This document shows positions 17,102 through 24,963 of a DNA stretch of 29,372 bases, in pieces (within the stretch, counting starts at the first letter, position 1; each line of letters starts with the position of its first letter). A model generated the notes under the pieces. That model had not been told where the DNA came from, made no database searches, and worked only from the letters and a program-made list of their open reading frames with translations. The stretch lies in assembly GCA_964619935.1 (NCBI GenBank), contig CAZUGO010000041.1:1-29372 (forward strand). Direction: 5' to 3'. The position numbers and the translations under genes were made by a program. This stretch comes from CAZUGO01 sp964619935. Its GTDB lineage: Bacteria > Planctomycetota > Phycisphaerae > UBA1845 > CAIVHJ01.

Positions 17102-17129
17102 ACGACCGCCGCGAGTTCGCGGCGGTCGT
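17102..17129 (-). terminator. Strong hairpin downstream of tRNA-Asn
   Basis: A perfect 13-base stem (ACGACCGCCGCGA / TCGCGGCGGTCGT) with a 2-base gap as the loop lies 5 bases past the tRNA 3' end. There is no clear T run, but the position and stability suit termination or processing of the tRNA transcript. Confidence 0.6.
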
Positions 17130-17134
17130 GAAAG

Positions 17135-17207
17135 CTCCCCGATCTGGACTCGAACCAGAAACCTAGCGGTTAACAGCCGCTCGCTCTACCAATTGAGCTA
17201 TCGGGGA
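17135..17207 (-). tRNA. tRNA-Asn (anticodon GTT)
   Basis: A 73-nt cloverleaf. The acceptor stem TCCCCGA/TCGGGGA has discriminator G, the D arm is GCTCAATTGGTAGAGC, the anticodon loop is CTGTTAA with GTT, and the T arm is TCTGG-TTCGAGT-CCAGA. CCA is not encoded. tRNA genes are common integration sites, and the defence island lies on its downstream side. Confidence 0.97.
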
Positions 17208-17438
17208 TCCGCGAAAATCGCGAAACCAATAATCTAGTGGATCTGCCTGGGATGTCAACGGGGCCAGCCGAAGCCCGCCCGGTTCTGGGCGGCCCTGGCC
17301 GGGAATCTGGCAGGTGCCGCCAGCCGCCACATCTTGACCCCATGAGATTGGCCACCCGAGGGTGACGCCTCCCGCCCGGATTTTGCGTGACTGCGAAGCG
17401 TGCCCCACGCCATTATAGAGGATAAGGAGGATGGTTGA

Positions 17439-19844
17439 ATGTCATTACGCCACATGAGCATCGTCGGAGCTGCGGTCTTGGGGATCCTGGTGCGGTCCGG
17501 TCTGGCGCCAGGACAGGAGTATGTGATCGAAGAACTCGGCGTGCTCGGCCCGCAGGTGTCGGCCGCCCCGGCAATCAACAACCACGGACAGGTGGCCTTC
17601 ACTGCTGCCGACCCGGGTGGCGGCCCCTACCGGGCCAGCCTGTGGTTGCCAACGGCCGCCTACGGCATGTCCGCCGGCCTGCACGACCTGGGTACGCTGG
17701 GCGGCATGTTCAGCGAAGCCTACGACATTAATGATCACGGCCAAGTCGTCGGCGATGCAGAGCTGGCCTTTGCCTACACCCACGCCTTTCGTTGGGACAG
17801 CACGTCCCAGACCCTGGTCGATCTGCATACCGAGCCGCAGCAAGCCAACTGGAGCTATGCCCGCGGCATCAACAACCACGGGGACGTCGTGGGCTTCGGC
17901 GACATCGACTATCCCGACGGACTGCACATTCGCGCGTTCCTGTGGCGCAACAACACGGTGACGGATCTGGGCACGTTCGGGGGTGACGACAGCATGGCCT
18001 TTGCCATCAATGATGCCGGCCAGGCCACCGGCTGGGCCGAAACCGCGACCGAGCCGCACGTCTTCTTGTGGCTCATGCAACCCCATGCGGACCCCGGTTT
18101 GAACCTCGCCGTCGGGCTGAACGACACGCACCTGGTGCCGCTGACCGCCAGCAGCGACTCCTGGGGTCCATTCGCCCTGAACCGCACCGCCCAGATCGTG
18201 GGCTCAGCCAAGACCGCCGGACCCGGTTTCAACTTGTACGCCTTTCACCGCGAAGCCCCGATGGCCGGCGCCGCGGTAACCCAATTGGCGCCGCCACCCT
18301 CGCGAGCCAATGCCATCAACGAACGCGGGCAGGTGGTCGGCATGGCCATCCTCGGTGAAACGCTGCGGGCCGTGCTCTGGCAGGGCGGGCAGATGATCGA
18401 TCTGAGCAGCTACCTTCCGGAAGGCTCGGACTGGCAACTGGTGCGGGCCACCGACATCAATGACCGCGGCCAAATCGTCGGCTACGGCTACAATGACAGC
18501 CCCGGCGGCGGAAACCGGGTCTTCCTGATGACGCCGCAAGATCAGGACAACGACGGCCTGTTCGATATCTGGGAAACCCAAGGCGGCGGAATTGATGCCA
18601 ATGACGACGGCACCATCGACCTGGATCTCTACGCCCTCGGTGCCCGACCCAACCACAAAGACCTGTTCGTCGAGGTCGATGCCATGACCGGACTGGCACC
18701 GGTCGGCATTTCACCGATCGCGGCTGTGGTCAACGCCGGCTTGAACACCAACACCAGCCTGGACCTGGTGGTCGACGCGTTCCTCAATGCCCCGCTGGAC
18801 AACCCCGACGGCCAGAGCGGAATCCGACTGCGGGTCGCTCTGGATGAGACCAACCTCACCCGCGAGGCTTGGCCCAACGCCTGGAGCAAGTTCAATTCCG
18901 CCAAGCAGGCGCACTTCGGCACGCCGGCGCAGCGCGCCGACGCCAACGCCGCTAACATTCTCGCGGCCAAGAAACTGGCCTACCGCTATTGCATCTTCGC
19001 CGAACAGTACGGCGGGGCCTCCAGCAGCGGACTGGCGGAGTTGCCAGGCGACGATTTCATGGTCACGCTCGGTCACCCGGATTGGCACCCCACCGGCGGA
19101 ACCGCGGATCAGCAGGCCGGAACCTTCATGCACGAAATGGGACACACGCTGGGCTTGCACCATGGCGGCGCGGACGACCTCAACTACAAACCCAACTACA
19201 AGAGCGTCATGAGCTACGCCTGGCAACTGCCGAACCTGCTGGACTGGGAACTGGATTACTCCACCCAAGCGCTGCCCACCCTGCAGGAGGACCAACTCAA
19301 CGAGCCGGCCGGGCTAGGCGCGGCTGCCGGCAGTTACACAAATGTGCAGGTTCCCTTCGGCTGGGTACAGAACCCCGGCGACACACCCACGGTGCTGTTC
19401 GCCTCGCTGGCGGGCGGCGATGCCGTCGATTGGAATGACGACGGCGACACCGCCGATACCGCGGTGGCCATGGACCTCAACTACTGGGGCGTCGCTACCG
19501 GAACGCCCTCACCCGACGAAGAGCTGCGCGGGCAGCAGGATTGGGACGGCGTGCTCTTCGCCCTGGCAGGTGGAGCCAACTACTCCGACGGGGTGCAGGC
19601 GGCGACAACCCTCGACACCGAAATGACCGCAAGCACCTACCTGCAGCTCACCGATCTGCTGTCGGCGGCGATGGCCTGCGCGACTGACATCGATCAGGAT
19701 CGCGTCGTCGGTGCCGCGGACCTGGCGCTGCTCCTGGGAAGCTGGGGCCCCTGTGCCGCCTGCCCGACAGATCTCAACCAAGACGGGATCGTCGACGCGG
19801 CAGACCTGGCCATCCTGCTGGGCAGTTGGGGACCCTGTCCTTGA
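17439..19844 (+). CDS. Secreted HAF-repeat, metalloprotease-like protein with two dockerin-type tails
   Basis: 801 residues with a strong ribosome binding site (AAGGAGG, 17424-17430). A signal peptide covers about residues 1-26. HAF-type repeats fill about 27-365, for example 'DLGTLGGMFSEAYDINDHGQ', 'ARGINNHGDVVG', 'DLGTFGGDDSMAFAINDAGQ' and 'ATDINDRGQIVGYG'. A Ca-binding, thrombospondin-3-like stretch follows ('DQDNDGLFDIWE', 'DANDDGTIDLDL'), then a peptidase-like domain with the zinc motif HEMGHTLGLHH (565-575), whose third ligand and Met-turn ('KSVMSYAW') are also present. The end carries two dockerin-like units ('DQDRVVGAADLALLLGSWG' and 'DLNQDGIVDAADLAILLGSW'). It is likely an exported zinc protease or surface protein. 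HAF repeats are of unknown function. The gene stands alone. Confidence 0.88.
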   Translation: MSLRHMSIVGAAVLGILVRSGLAPGQEYVIEELGVLGPQVSAAPAINNHGQVAFTAADPGGGPYRASLWLPTAAYGMSAGLHDLGTLGGMFSEAYDINDHGQVVGDAELAFAYTHAFRWDSTSQTLVDLHTEPQQANWSYARGINNHGDVVGFGDIDYPDGLHIRAFLWRNNTVTDLGTFGGDDSMAFAINDAGQATGWAETATEPHVFLWLMQPHADPGLNLAVGLNDTHLVPLTASSDSWGPFALNRTAQIVGSAKTAGPGFNLYAFHREAPMAGAAVTQLAPPPSRANAINERGQVVGMAILGETLRAVLWQGGQMIDLSSYLPEGSDWQLVRATDINDRGQIVGYGYNDSPGGGNRVFLMTPQDQDNDGLFDIWETQGGGIDANDDGTIDLDLYALGARPNHKDLFVEVDAMTGLAPVGISPIAAVVNAGLNTNTSLDLVVDAFLNAPLDNPDGQSGIRLRVALDETNLTREAWPNAWSKFNSAKQAHFGTPAQRADANAANILAAKKLAYRYCIFAEQYGGASSSGLAELPGDDFMVTLGHPDWHPTGGTADQQAGTFMHEMGHTLGLHHGGADDLNYKPNYKSVMSYAWQLPNLLDWELDYSTQALPTLQEDQLNEPAGLGAAAGSYTNVQVPFGWVQNPGDTPTVLFASLAGGDAVDWNDDGDTADTAVAMDLNYWGVATGTPSPDEELRGQQDWDGVLFALAGGANYSDGVQAATTLDTEMTASTYLQLTDLLSAAMACATDIDQDRVVGAADLALLLGSWGPCAACPTDLNQDGIVDAADLAILLGSWGPCP

Positions 19845-19845
19845 A

Positions 19846-19900
19846 TTGGGGTGCCCCCCAACCTCAGTAGTGCACCCCCGGCATCCCGCCAAGCGCCGGG
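19846..19900 (+). terminator. Hairpins after the HAF/metalloprotease gene
   Basis: TTGGGG/CCCCAA (19846-19861) lies directly after the stop, and CCCGGC/GCCGGG (19877-19900) follows. There is no T tract. They lie between convergent genes, so terminator use is plausible only. Confidence 0.35.
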
Positions 19901-19959
19901 TCGACAGGTGACGGTGCGTTCTTGAAACTCGTTGGAAGCATTCGCGGTCGGTGCGGCGA

Positions 19960-20514
19960 TCAGCGTGCGGCCTTCTTCTTGGCGGTCTTGGCGGACCGCC
20001 CAGCGGCCTTTTTTCCGGCGGACGCGGCTGCGCGCTCGGCTGCCTGCCCACGGTTGGATTGCAAGGCGGCCTCGTAGAACTCGATGAACCGCCTTGCCGG
20101 GACTCGCTTGATCGCCTGCCCGACGACTTTCAGCGGCAGATCTTCGATCTTCTTGAAGCGCACGCAGGATTTGCCCATGTCCAACTTCTTGCCACTCTTG
20201 GCCCAGGCGTCCAGAAACCAGGCTTCGTGCTCCGGATGGTCGTAGATGAACATCAGGTAGAGAGACATGTAGTTCTTCTGTGAAGCCAATCCAGCAAAGG
20301 GCAAGGGCTGCTTGGGGTCGCAGTGGTACCCGGGCGGATACACGCTGTGCGGGACCACGTAGCCGATCATCCCGTACTGCATGCACTCTTCGTAGCCTTT
20401 TCCCAGATTCTTGAGAACCACCTCACGGACGGACTGCATGGCTGCGCGGCGATCTTCCGGAAGCGACGCGAGGTACTGGTCGACGGTCTTGGCTGAACTA
20501 CGCATGCCTGCCAT
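19960..20514 (-). CDS. DUF1801 protein with Lys/Ala-rich tail
   Basis: 184 residues from ATG 20514; a second ATG at 20505 is possible. Residues 4-150 fit the DUF1801/YdhG-like fold: 'TVDQYLASLPEDRRAAMQSV', 'GYEECMQYGMIGYVVPHSVY', 'KNYMSLYLMFIY' and 'LDMGKSCVRFKKIEDLPLKV'. The family is small and cytoplasmic with no settled biochemical role. The tail ('RAAASAGKKAAGRSAKTAKK' and onward) is a basic Lys/Ala-rich extension like histone H1 C-termini, suggesting nucleic-acid association; this is inference. It is divergent from the ABC-F gene, with about 475 bases between them. Confidence 0.82.
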   Translation of the reverse strand: MAGMRSSAKTVDQYLASLPEDRRAAMQSVREVVLKNLGKGYEECMQYGMIGYVVPHSVYPPGYHCDPKQPLPFAGLASQKNYMSLYLMFIYDHPEHEAWFLDAWAKSGKKLDMGKSCVRFKKIEDLPLKVVGQAIKRVPARRFIEFYEAALQSNRGQAAERAAASAGKKAAGRSAKTAKKKAAR

Positions 20515-20989
20515 CCTAACACACACATTGGAAACCTTCGAGGGGCCCCAACCGTCAGGAGCCGGCAGCGGTCGAAACGCTGGGCCGTCGGGGCGCGAGC
20601 CACTGCCTGGCATCCGCCGCATCCGCCGGCCAGGGAGCCGACCCGCGCGGACCCCAGGTTCTGCCGGCTGGCGGCGGGCAGGGCCGATCGGCTGCCGCCC
20701 CGGCCGGCCTTGGCCTCCAGGACCAGTCCGCGGCAGATTCGGGGGTCGAGTCGGCGCCCGGCTCGCAGCCGGCCAGCCCCCCGGCGATGGCGTTGATCCC
20801 CGCCCGCCGGATCACTGGGAACTGGTCCCACCTCCGGTCATCCCGCGTCACGTACCGCACGCCGTCGCCCGCTGCACCGCTTGCCGATCGCCAAGAGGAC
20901 GGTCGTGCATTCCCCATGATCACGGGGCCGCCCGAAGGTGGCGGTTGCCCGAACCTCGGCCTCGCCGTTACACTGACCCGCAAGCACTT
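20515..20989. other. GC-rich non-coding interval between divergent genes
   Basis: No gene is supported here. The open frames on both strands are Arg/Pro/Ala-rich extensions of neighbouring shadows. The only signal seen is a promoter-like site just before the ABC-F start. Confidence 0.5.
20945..20974 (+). promoter_or_regulatory. Possible promoter of the ABC-F gene
   Basis: TTGCCC (20945-20950), an 18-base spacer and TACACT (20969-20974) lie 15 bases before the ATG at 20990. No Shine-Dalgarno sequence is visible, so the transcript would have a very short leader. Confidence 0.4.
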
Positions 20990-22786
20990 ATGGCCGTATT
21001 GCTGCACATCAAGGAGGCGTTCAAACGCTATGGCGACCAGGTGTTGCTCGACGAAGCAGAAGCGACCCTGGTCGACAATGCCAAGGTCGGCTTTGTGGGC
21101 CGTAACGGCGCGGGCAAGTCCACCCTGCTGCGGATCATGCTGGGCGAAGAGGAACTGGACAGCGGCCAAGTCATCCGCCACCCCAAGCTGCGGATCGGGT
21201 ACTTGCGACAGCACGATCCGTTCACGGCCGGCGAGTCCGCCCTCGATTTCCTGATGCGCGACAGCGGCCGACCTGAATGGAAGTGCGGTGAGGTTGCCGG
21301 CCGCTTTGAGATCAAGGGCACCTACCTGGAAGGTCCCATCGCGGCGCTGTCCGGCGGCTGGCAGACGCGGGTCAAGCTGGCCGCCCTGCTGCTGCACGAC
21401 CCCAACCTGCTGCTGCTGGACGAGCCCACCAATTTTCTGGACCTTCGCACGCAAATCCTGCTGGAGCACTTTTTGCGCGGCTTCAACCAGGCGTGCCTGA
21501 TCGTGTCGCACGATCGGGCTTTCCTGCGGGCCATCTGCACCCAGACGCTCGATCTGACCCGCGGCAAACTGACCCTGTTCCCCGGAACCATCGACGCCTT
21601 CCTGGAGCACCAGGAGCAGCGTCGCGAACACGATCGGCGGGTCAACGCCACGGTCATCGCCAAGCAGAAGCAGTTGGAACGGTTTATCACCAAGAACCGT
21701 GCCAAGGCCAGCACCGCCAGCCAGGCTCGATCGAAGAGCAAGCAACTGGAACGTCTGCAAACCATCGAGATTCGTGCCGACGAACCCACCGCCCACATCC
21801 GGGCCCCACGGGTCACGCCGCGTCAGGGGCCGGCCGTACGCTGTGACGATCTGGCCATCGGGTACCGGCGGGCCGCCGAACCCGATCAGGTGGTCGCCCG
21901 CGGGATCGATCTGGAAATCGAGCACGGCCAACGCACGGCGATCGTCGGCGACAACGGCCAGGGCAAGACCACGTTGCTGCGGACCCTCGTCGAATCGCTG
22001 CCGCCGTTGGCCGGCACGGTCCGCTGGGGTCACGGCTGCGTCATCGGCACCTACGCCCAGCACGTCTACGGCACACTGCCGGAACCCCAGACTGTCGTTG
22101 AGTATCTCGAGCACAAGGCGCTCTTCGAGAAGACCCAGCAGCAAATTCTCGCGGTGGCCGGCGCCCTGCTGTTCCGGGAGGACCACGTCAAGAAGAAGAT
22201 TGCGGTACTCTCCGGCGGCGAGCGGGCCCGCCTGTGCCTGGCCGGTCTGCTGCTGGGCGATTACAACATCCTGGTGCTGGACGAGCCCGGCAATCATCTC
22301 GATGTTCAGACCGTCGACGCCCTGGCCGACGCCCTGCTGGCCTACTCCGGCACGGTGGTGTTTACCAGTCACGACCGTTATTTCCTGAAGCGGGTCACCA
22401 CGGCGGTCATCGAGGTCCGCGATGGCAACGCCCGGCACTATTCCGGCAGTTATGATGCCTACCTGTACTCGGTAAACCGAGAAATCGACGAGGGCGAGCG
22501 GCAGCTCGCGTCCGCCGGAAAGCGCCAGTCCAAGCCCGGTCGCCCGGCCACCCGCAAGACCAGTCAGCCGCGGCAGAACGACCGCGCGGTGCGCAAGGAA
22601 GTCAGCCGCCTGGAGTCCCGGATCACCGAATTGGAACAGCGCCGCGCCACGCTCAACCAGGCCTTGCTGGCGGAACGGGATCCCGAGACGGCCCTGCGGC
22701 TGCACAACGACATCACCGCGATCGCCGCCGAACTGGCCGGCGCCGAGCACCAGTGGTGCGTGCTTCAGGAACGGCTGGAGTCCTGA
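20990..22786 (+). CDS. ABC-F family ATP-binding protein (Uup/YheS-like)
   Basis: 598 residues with two ABC modules and no membrane segment. The first module has Walker A 'GRNGAGKST' (37-45), signature 'LSGGWQTRV' and Walker B 'LLLLDEPTNFLD'. The second has 'GDNGQGKTT' (320-328), 'LSGGERARL' and 'ILVLDEPGNHLD'. A basic helical linker between them ('RREHDRRVNATVIAKQKQLE', 'AKASTASQARSKSKQLERL') corresponds to the ABC-F interdomain P-site-tRNA-interaction motif. A C-terminal coiled coil ('VRKEVSRLESRITELEQRRA') resembles Uup and YheS. ABC-F proteins bind the ribosomal E site and relieve stalled or mis-set translation. The ATG at 20990 is chosen because homologous sequence starts there; the long upstream open frame is antisense-like. 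The transporter gene follows after 38 bases. Confidence 0.92.
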   Translation: MAVLLHIKEAFKRYGDQVLLDEAEATLVDNAKVGFVGRNGAGKSTLLRIMLGEEELDSGQVIRHPKLRIGYLRQHDPFTAGESALDFLMRDSGRPEWKCGEVAGRFEIKGTYLEGPIAALSGGWQTRVKLAALLLHDPNLLLLDEPTNFLDLRTQILLEHFLRGFNQACLIVSHDRAFLRAICTQTLDLTRGKLTLFPGTIDAFLEHQEQRREHDRRVNATVIAKQKQLERFITKNRAKASTASQARSKSKQLERLQTIEIRADEPTAHIRAPRVTPRQGPAVRCDDLAIGYRRAAEPDQVVARGIDLEIEHGQRTAIVGDNGQGKTTLLRTLVESLPPLAGTVRWGHGCVIGTYAQHVYGTLPEPQTVVEYLEHKALFEKTQQQILAVAGALLFREDHVKKKIAVLSGGERARLCLAGLLLGDYNILVLDEPGNHLDVQTVDALADALLAYSGTVVFTSHDRYFLKRVTTAVIEVRDGNARHYSGSYDAYLYSVNREIDEGERQLASAGKRQSKPGRPATRKTSQPRQNDRAVRKEVSRLESRITELEQRRATLNQALLAERDPETALRLHNDITAIAAELAGAEHQWCVLQERLES

Positions 22787-22824
22787 CGCTGTACGCACGG
22801 TGAACCCCGTGGTAGCCTTCCGTC

Positions 22825-24852
22825 ATGCAACGGCTGCGGGATACGCTTCAGCGCGGACGGTTCATTTTCGATTTGAATGCTCGCGATCCGCAGGTCATCA
22901 TGCGGACCACGGTGGAGCATCTGGTCGAACTGGGAGCCATCCCACCGGAGTTGTCCGAAGCGGTCATCGCCGCACTCCTGGCCCGCGAACGGACGACCCC
23001 GACGGCCATCGGCCATGGGGTGGCGATTCCGCACGTCTACCTGGAGGGCTGCCCCGAAGCGGTCATCGTCTTCGTGCGTTTGGCCGCCGGTGTGAACCTG
23101 GGCGCCCCCGACGGCATCCCCACCCGCCTGATGTTCTTCTTGTTGGGGCCGCCGGTGGCCGCCGCGCAGCACCTCGACACCCTGGCCCAAATCGCCCGCC
23201 TCGCGGCCGATGCCGAGTTTCGGTTCGACGCGGTCGCAGCGCGCACCAGCGGCGAGCTGCTGGTCGCTCTGGACCGCTTCTCCGCCCGAACTGCCAGGCC
23301 ACAGGTCCGCGCCAAGCGCGAGGACGCTCTGGCGTACTCGGGCCGGCTGTGCGGCGGATTCATCAGTGATGTCAAGGCCCGCCTGCGGACCTATCCGTCT
23401 GATTTTACAGATGGTCTGCACCCCAAGAGCGCCGGCTCCGCCCTGTTCTTGTTCTTCGCCTGCCTGGCACCCGCCGTTACCTTCGGCGGGATCATGGCCG
23501 CCCAGACCGGGGGGTCCATCGGCGTCGTCGAGATGCTGGTCGCCACGGCCCTGTGCGGCGTGCTCTATGCCTTGTTTGCCGGTCAACCCCTGATCATCTT
23601 GGGAGGCACTGGCCCGCTGCTGGTGTTCACCGCGGTGCTGTATCGCTTCTGCGAGGCATGGTCGATCCCCTTCCTGCCGGCGTACGCCTGGGTTGGACTG
23701 TGGTCGGCCCTGCTCGTGGTCATCCTGGCACTAACCGATGCCAGTTGCCTGATGCGTTACTTCACCCGCTTCACCGACGAGATTTTTGCGGCCTTGATTT
23801 CGCTGATCTTTGTCTACGAAGCCATTCGCGCCCTGGTCCTGATCTTTCGCGATCCGCATAAGCCACACGACACCGCCCTGCTGTCGCTGCTGCTGGCGCT
23901 GGGCACCTTCTACATCGCCATCAACCTGTCGCGGTTTCGCCGCAGTCGGTTCCTGCTGCCGAAGGTCCGTGAGTTTCTGGCCGACTTCGGAACGACCATC
24001 GCGCTGGCAACCATGGCCCTGGTCGCCTATTGGCTGCACGAGGTCGATCTGGACACGCTCCGCGCACCCGCGACATTCGGGACCACCAACGGGCGGCCCT
24101 GGTTGGTGAGCCTCTCCGCCGCGCCTGTCTGGGTGCGCTGTGCTGCGTTGGGTCCCGCACTGCTGGTTACGGTGCTGGTGTACCTCGACCAGAACATCAC
24201 TGCACGACTGGTCGACAGCCCCGGCCACAAGCTCCGCAAACGGCCGGCCTATCACCTGGACTTGGCGGTCGTCGGAGTGCTCCTGGCCATCTGCTCGCTT
24301 TTCGGATGGCCCTGGCTGGTCGCCGCCACCGTGCGATCGCTAAACCACGTGCGCAGCCTGGCCACGGTAGAGGAAATAACCGGCAACTCCGGACCCGCCC
24401 GCGAACGAGTCCTGCAGGTGCGTGAGACCCGGGTCACCGGATTGGCCATCCATATCCTGATCGCACTGGCGCTGATCCTGCTCCCACTGCTCAAGCACAT
24501 TCCTCTGGCGGTGCTCTACGGGCTGTTTCTGTTCATGGGGGTGGTCTCGATGGCGGGCAACCAGTTCTTCGAGCGGCTCAGCCTGTGGATCATGGATTCC
24601 GCGCTGTATCCAACGACGCACTACATCCGTCGGGTGCCGCGGCGCGTCATTCATCTGTTCACGGGGCTTCAACTGGCCTGCCTGGTGGTGATGTGGGTGG
24701 TCCAGTCCAGCCCCTGGGCAATCGCCTTCCCGCTGTTCATTGCGCTGCTGGTCCCGATCCGCCTGCTCGCCGGGCGGTACTTCGCGCCCGCCCACCTCGC
24801 CGCCCTCGACGCCGATGAAGCGCCGGAGGACGAAGAGACACACTGGGTCTGA
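22825..24852 (+). CDS. SLC4-family anion (bicarbonate) transporter with N-terminal PTS EIIA domain
   Basis: 675 residues. Residues of about 5-155 form a type-2 PTS EIIA domain: 'RTTPTAIGHGVAIPH' carries the phosphorylatable His (His70) in the family's 'G-x-A-I-P-H' motif, with His64 also present. A linker leads to a Band-3/SLC4 membrane domain from about residue 196: 'DGLHPKSAGSALFLFFACLA', 'PAVTFGGIMAAQTGG', 'GQPLIILGGTGPLLVF', 'RFTDEIFAALISLIFVYEAI', 'LDQNITARLV', 'YHLDLAVVGVL' and 'LPLLKHIPLAVLYGLFLFMG'. These match the conserved landmarks of eukaryotic anion exchangers closely. It should move bicarbonate or another anion across the inner membrane, perhaps gated by the EIIA domain. It lies 38 bases after the ABC-F gene with no separate promoter seen. 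No other PTS genes are nearby. Confidence 0.92.
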   Translation: MQRLRDTLQRGRFIFDLNARDPQVIMRTTVEHLVELGAIPPELSEAVIAALLARERTTPTAIGHGVAIPHVYLEGCPEAVIVFVRLAAGVNLGAPDGIPTRLMFFLLGPPVAAAQHLDTLAQIARLAADAEFRFDAVAARTSGELLVALDRFSARTARPQVRAKREDALAYSGRLCGGFISDVKARLRTYPSDFTDGLHPKSAGSALFLFFACLAPAVTFGGIMAAQTGGSIGVVEMLVATALCGVLYALFAGQPLIILGGTGPLLVFTAVLYRFCEAWSIPFLPAYAWVGLWSALLVVILALTDASCLMRYFTRFTDEIFAALISLIFVYEAIRALVLIFRDPHKPHDTALLSLLLALGTFYIAINLSRFRRSRFLLPKVREFLADFGTTIALATMALVAYWLHEVDLDTLRAPATFGTTNGRPWLVSLSAAPVWVRCAALGPALLVTVLVYLDQNITARLVDSPGHKLRKRPAYHLDLAVVGVLLAICSLFGWPWLVAATVRSLNHVRSLATVEEITGNSGPARERVLQVRETRVTGLAIHILIALALILLPLLKHIPLAVLYGLFLFMGVVSMAGNQFFERLSLWIMDSALYPTTHYIRRVPRRVIHLFTGLQLACLVVMWVVQSSPWAIAFPLFIALLVPIRLLAGRYFAPAHLAALDADEAPEDEETHWV

Positions 24853-24856
24853 CCCC

Positions 24857-24885
24857 TTGACGCGGTTTTTTGAGATGATTACCCT
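24857..24885 (+). promoter_or_regulatory. Possible sigma-70-like promoter of the paaN-like gene
   Basis: TTGACG (24857-24862), a 17-base spacer containing a T6 run, and TACCCT (24880-24885) lie about 80 bases before the ATG. An AGGAG ribosome binding site sits at 24951-24955. Confidence 0.45.
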
Positions 24886-24963
24886 GGCGAAACTGTCTCA
24901 ATGCCGTGCCGCAGGCAGTCGACACCACCGATCCGACCACCCCGATCTACAGGAGCATGAGGC

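Noticed and set aside
17163..17408. A protein ending 'IAQLVERAAVNR' on the minus strand
   Set aside because: This is simply the tRNA-Asn gene read as protein, a common false annotation.
20411..20989. A 193-codon N-terminal extension of the ABC-F protein
   Set aside because: The sequence is Arg/Pro/Ala-rich without family similarity, and homologous sequence begins at the ATG at 20990.
20555..22798. A 747-codon open frame on the minus strand
   Set aside because: It is antisense to the ABC-F gene and has no family resemblance.
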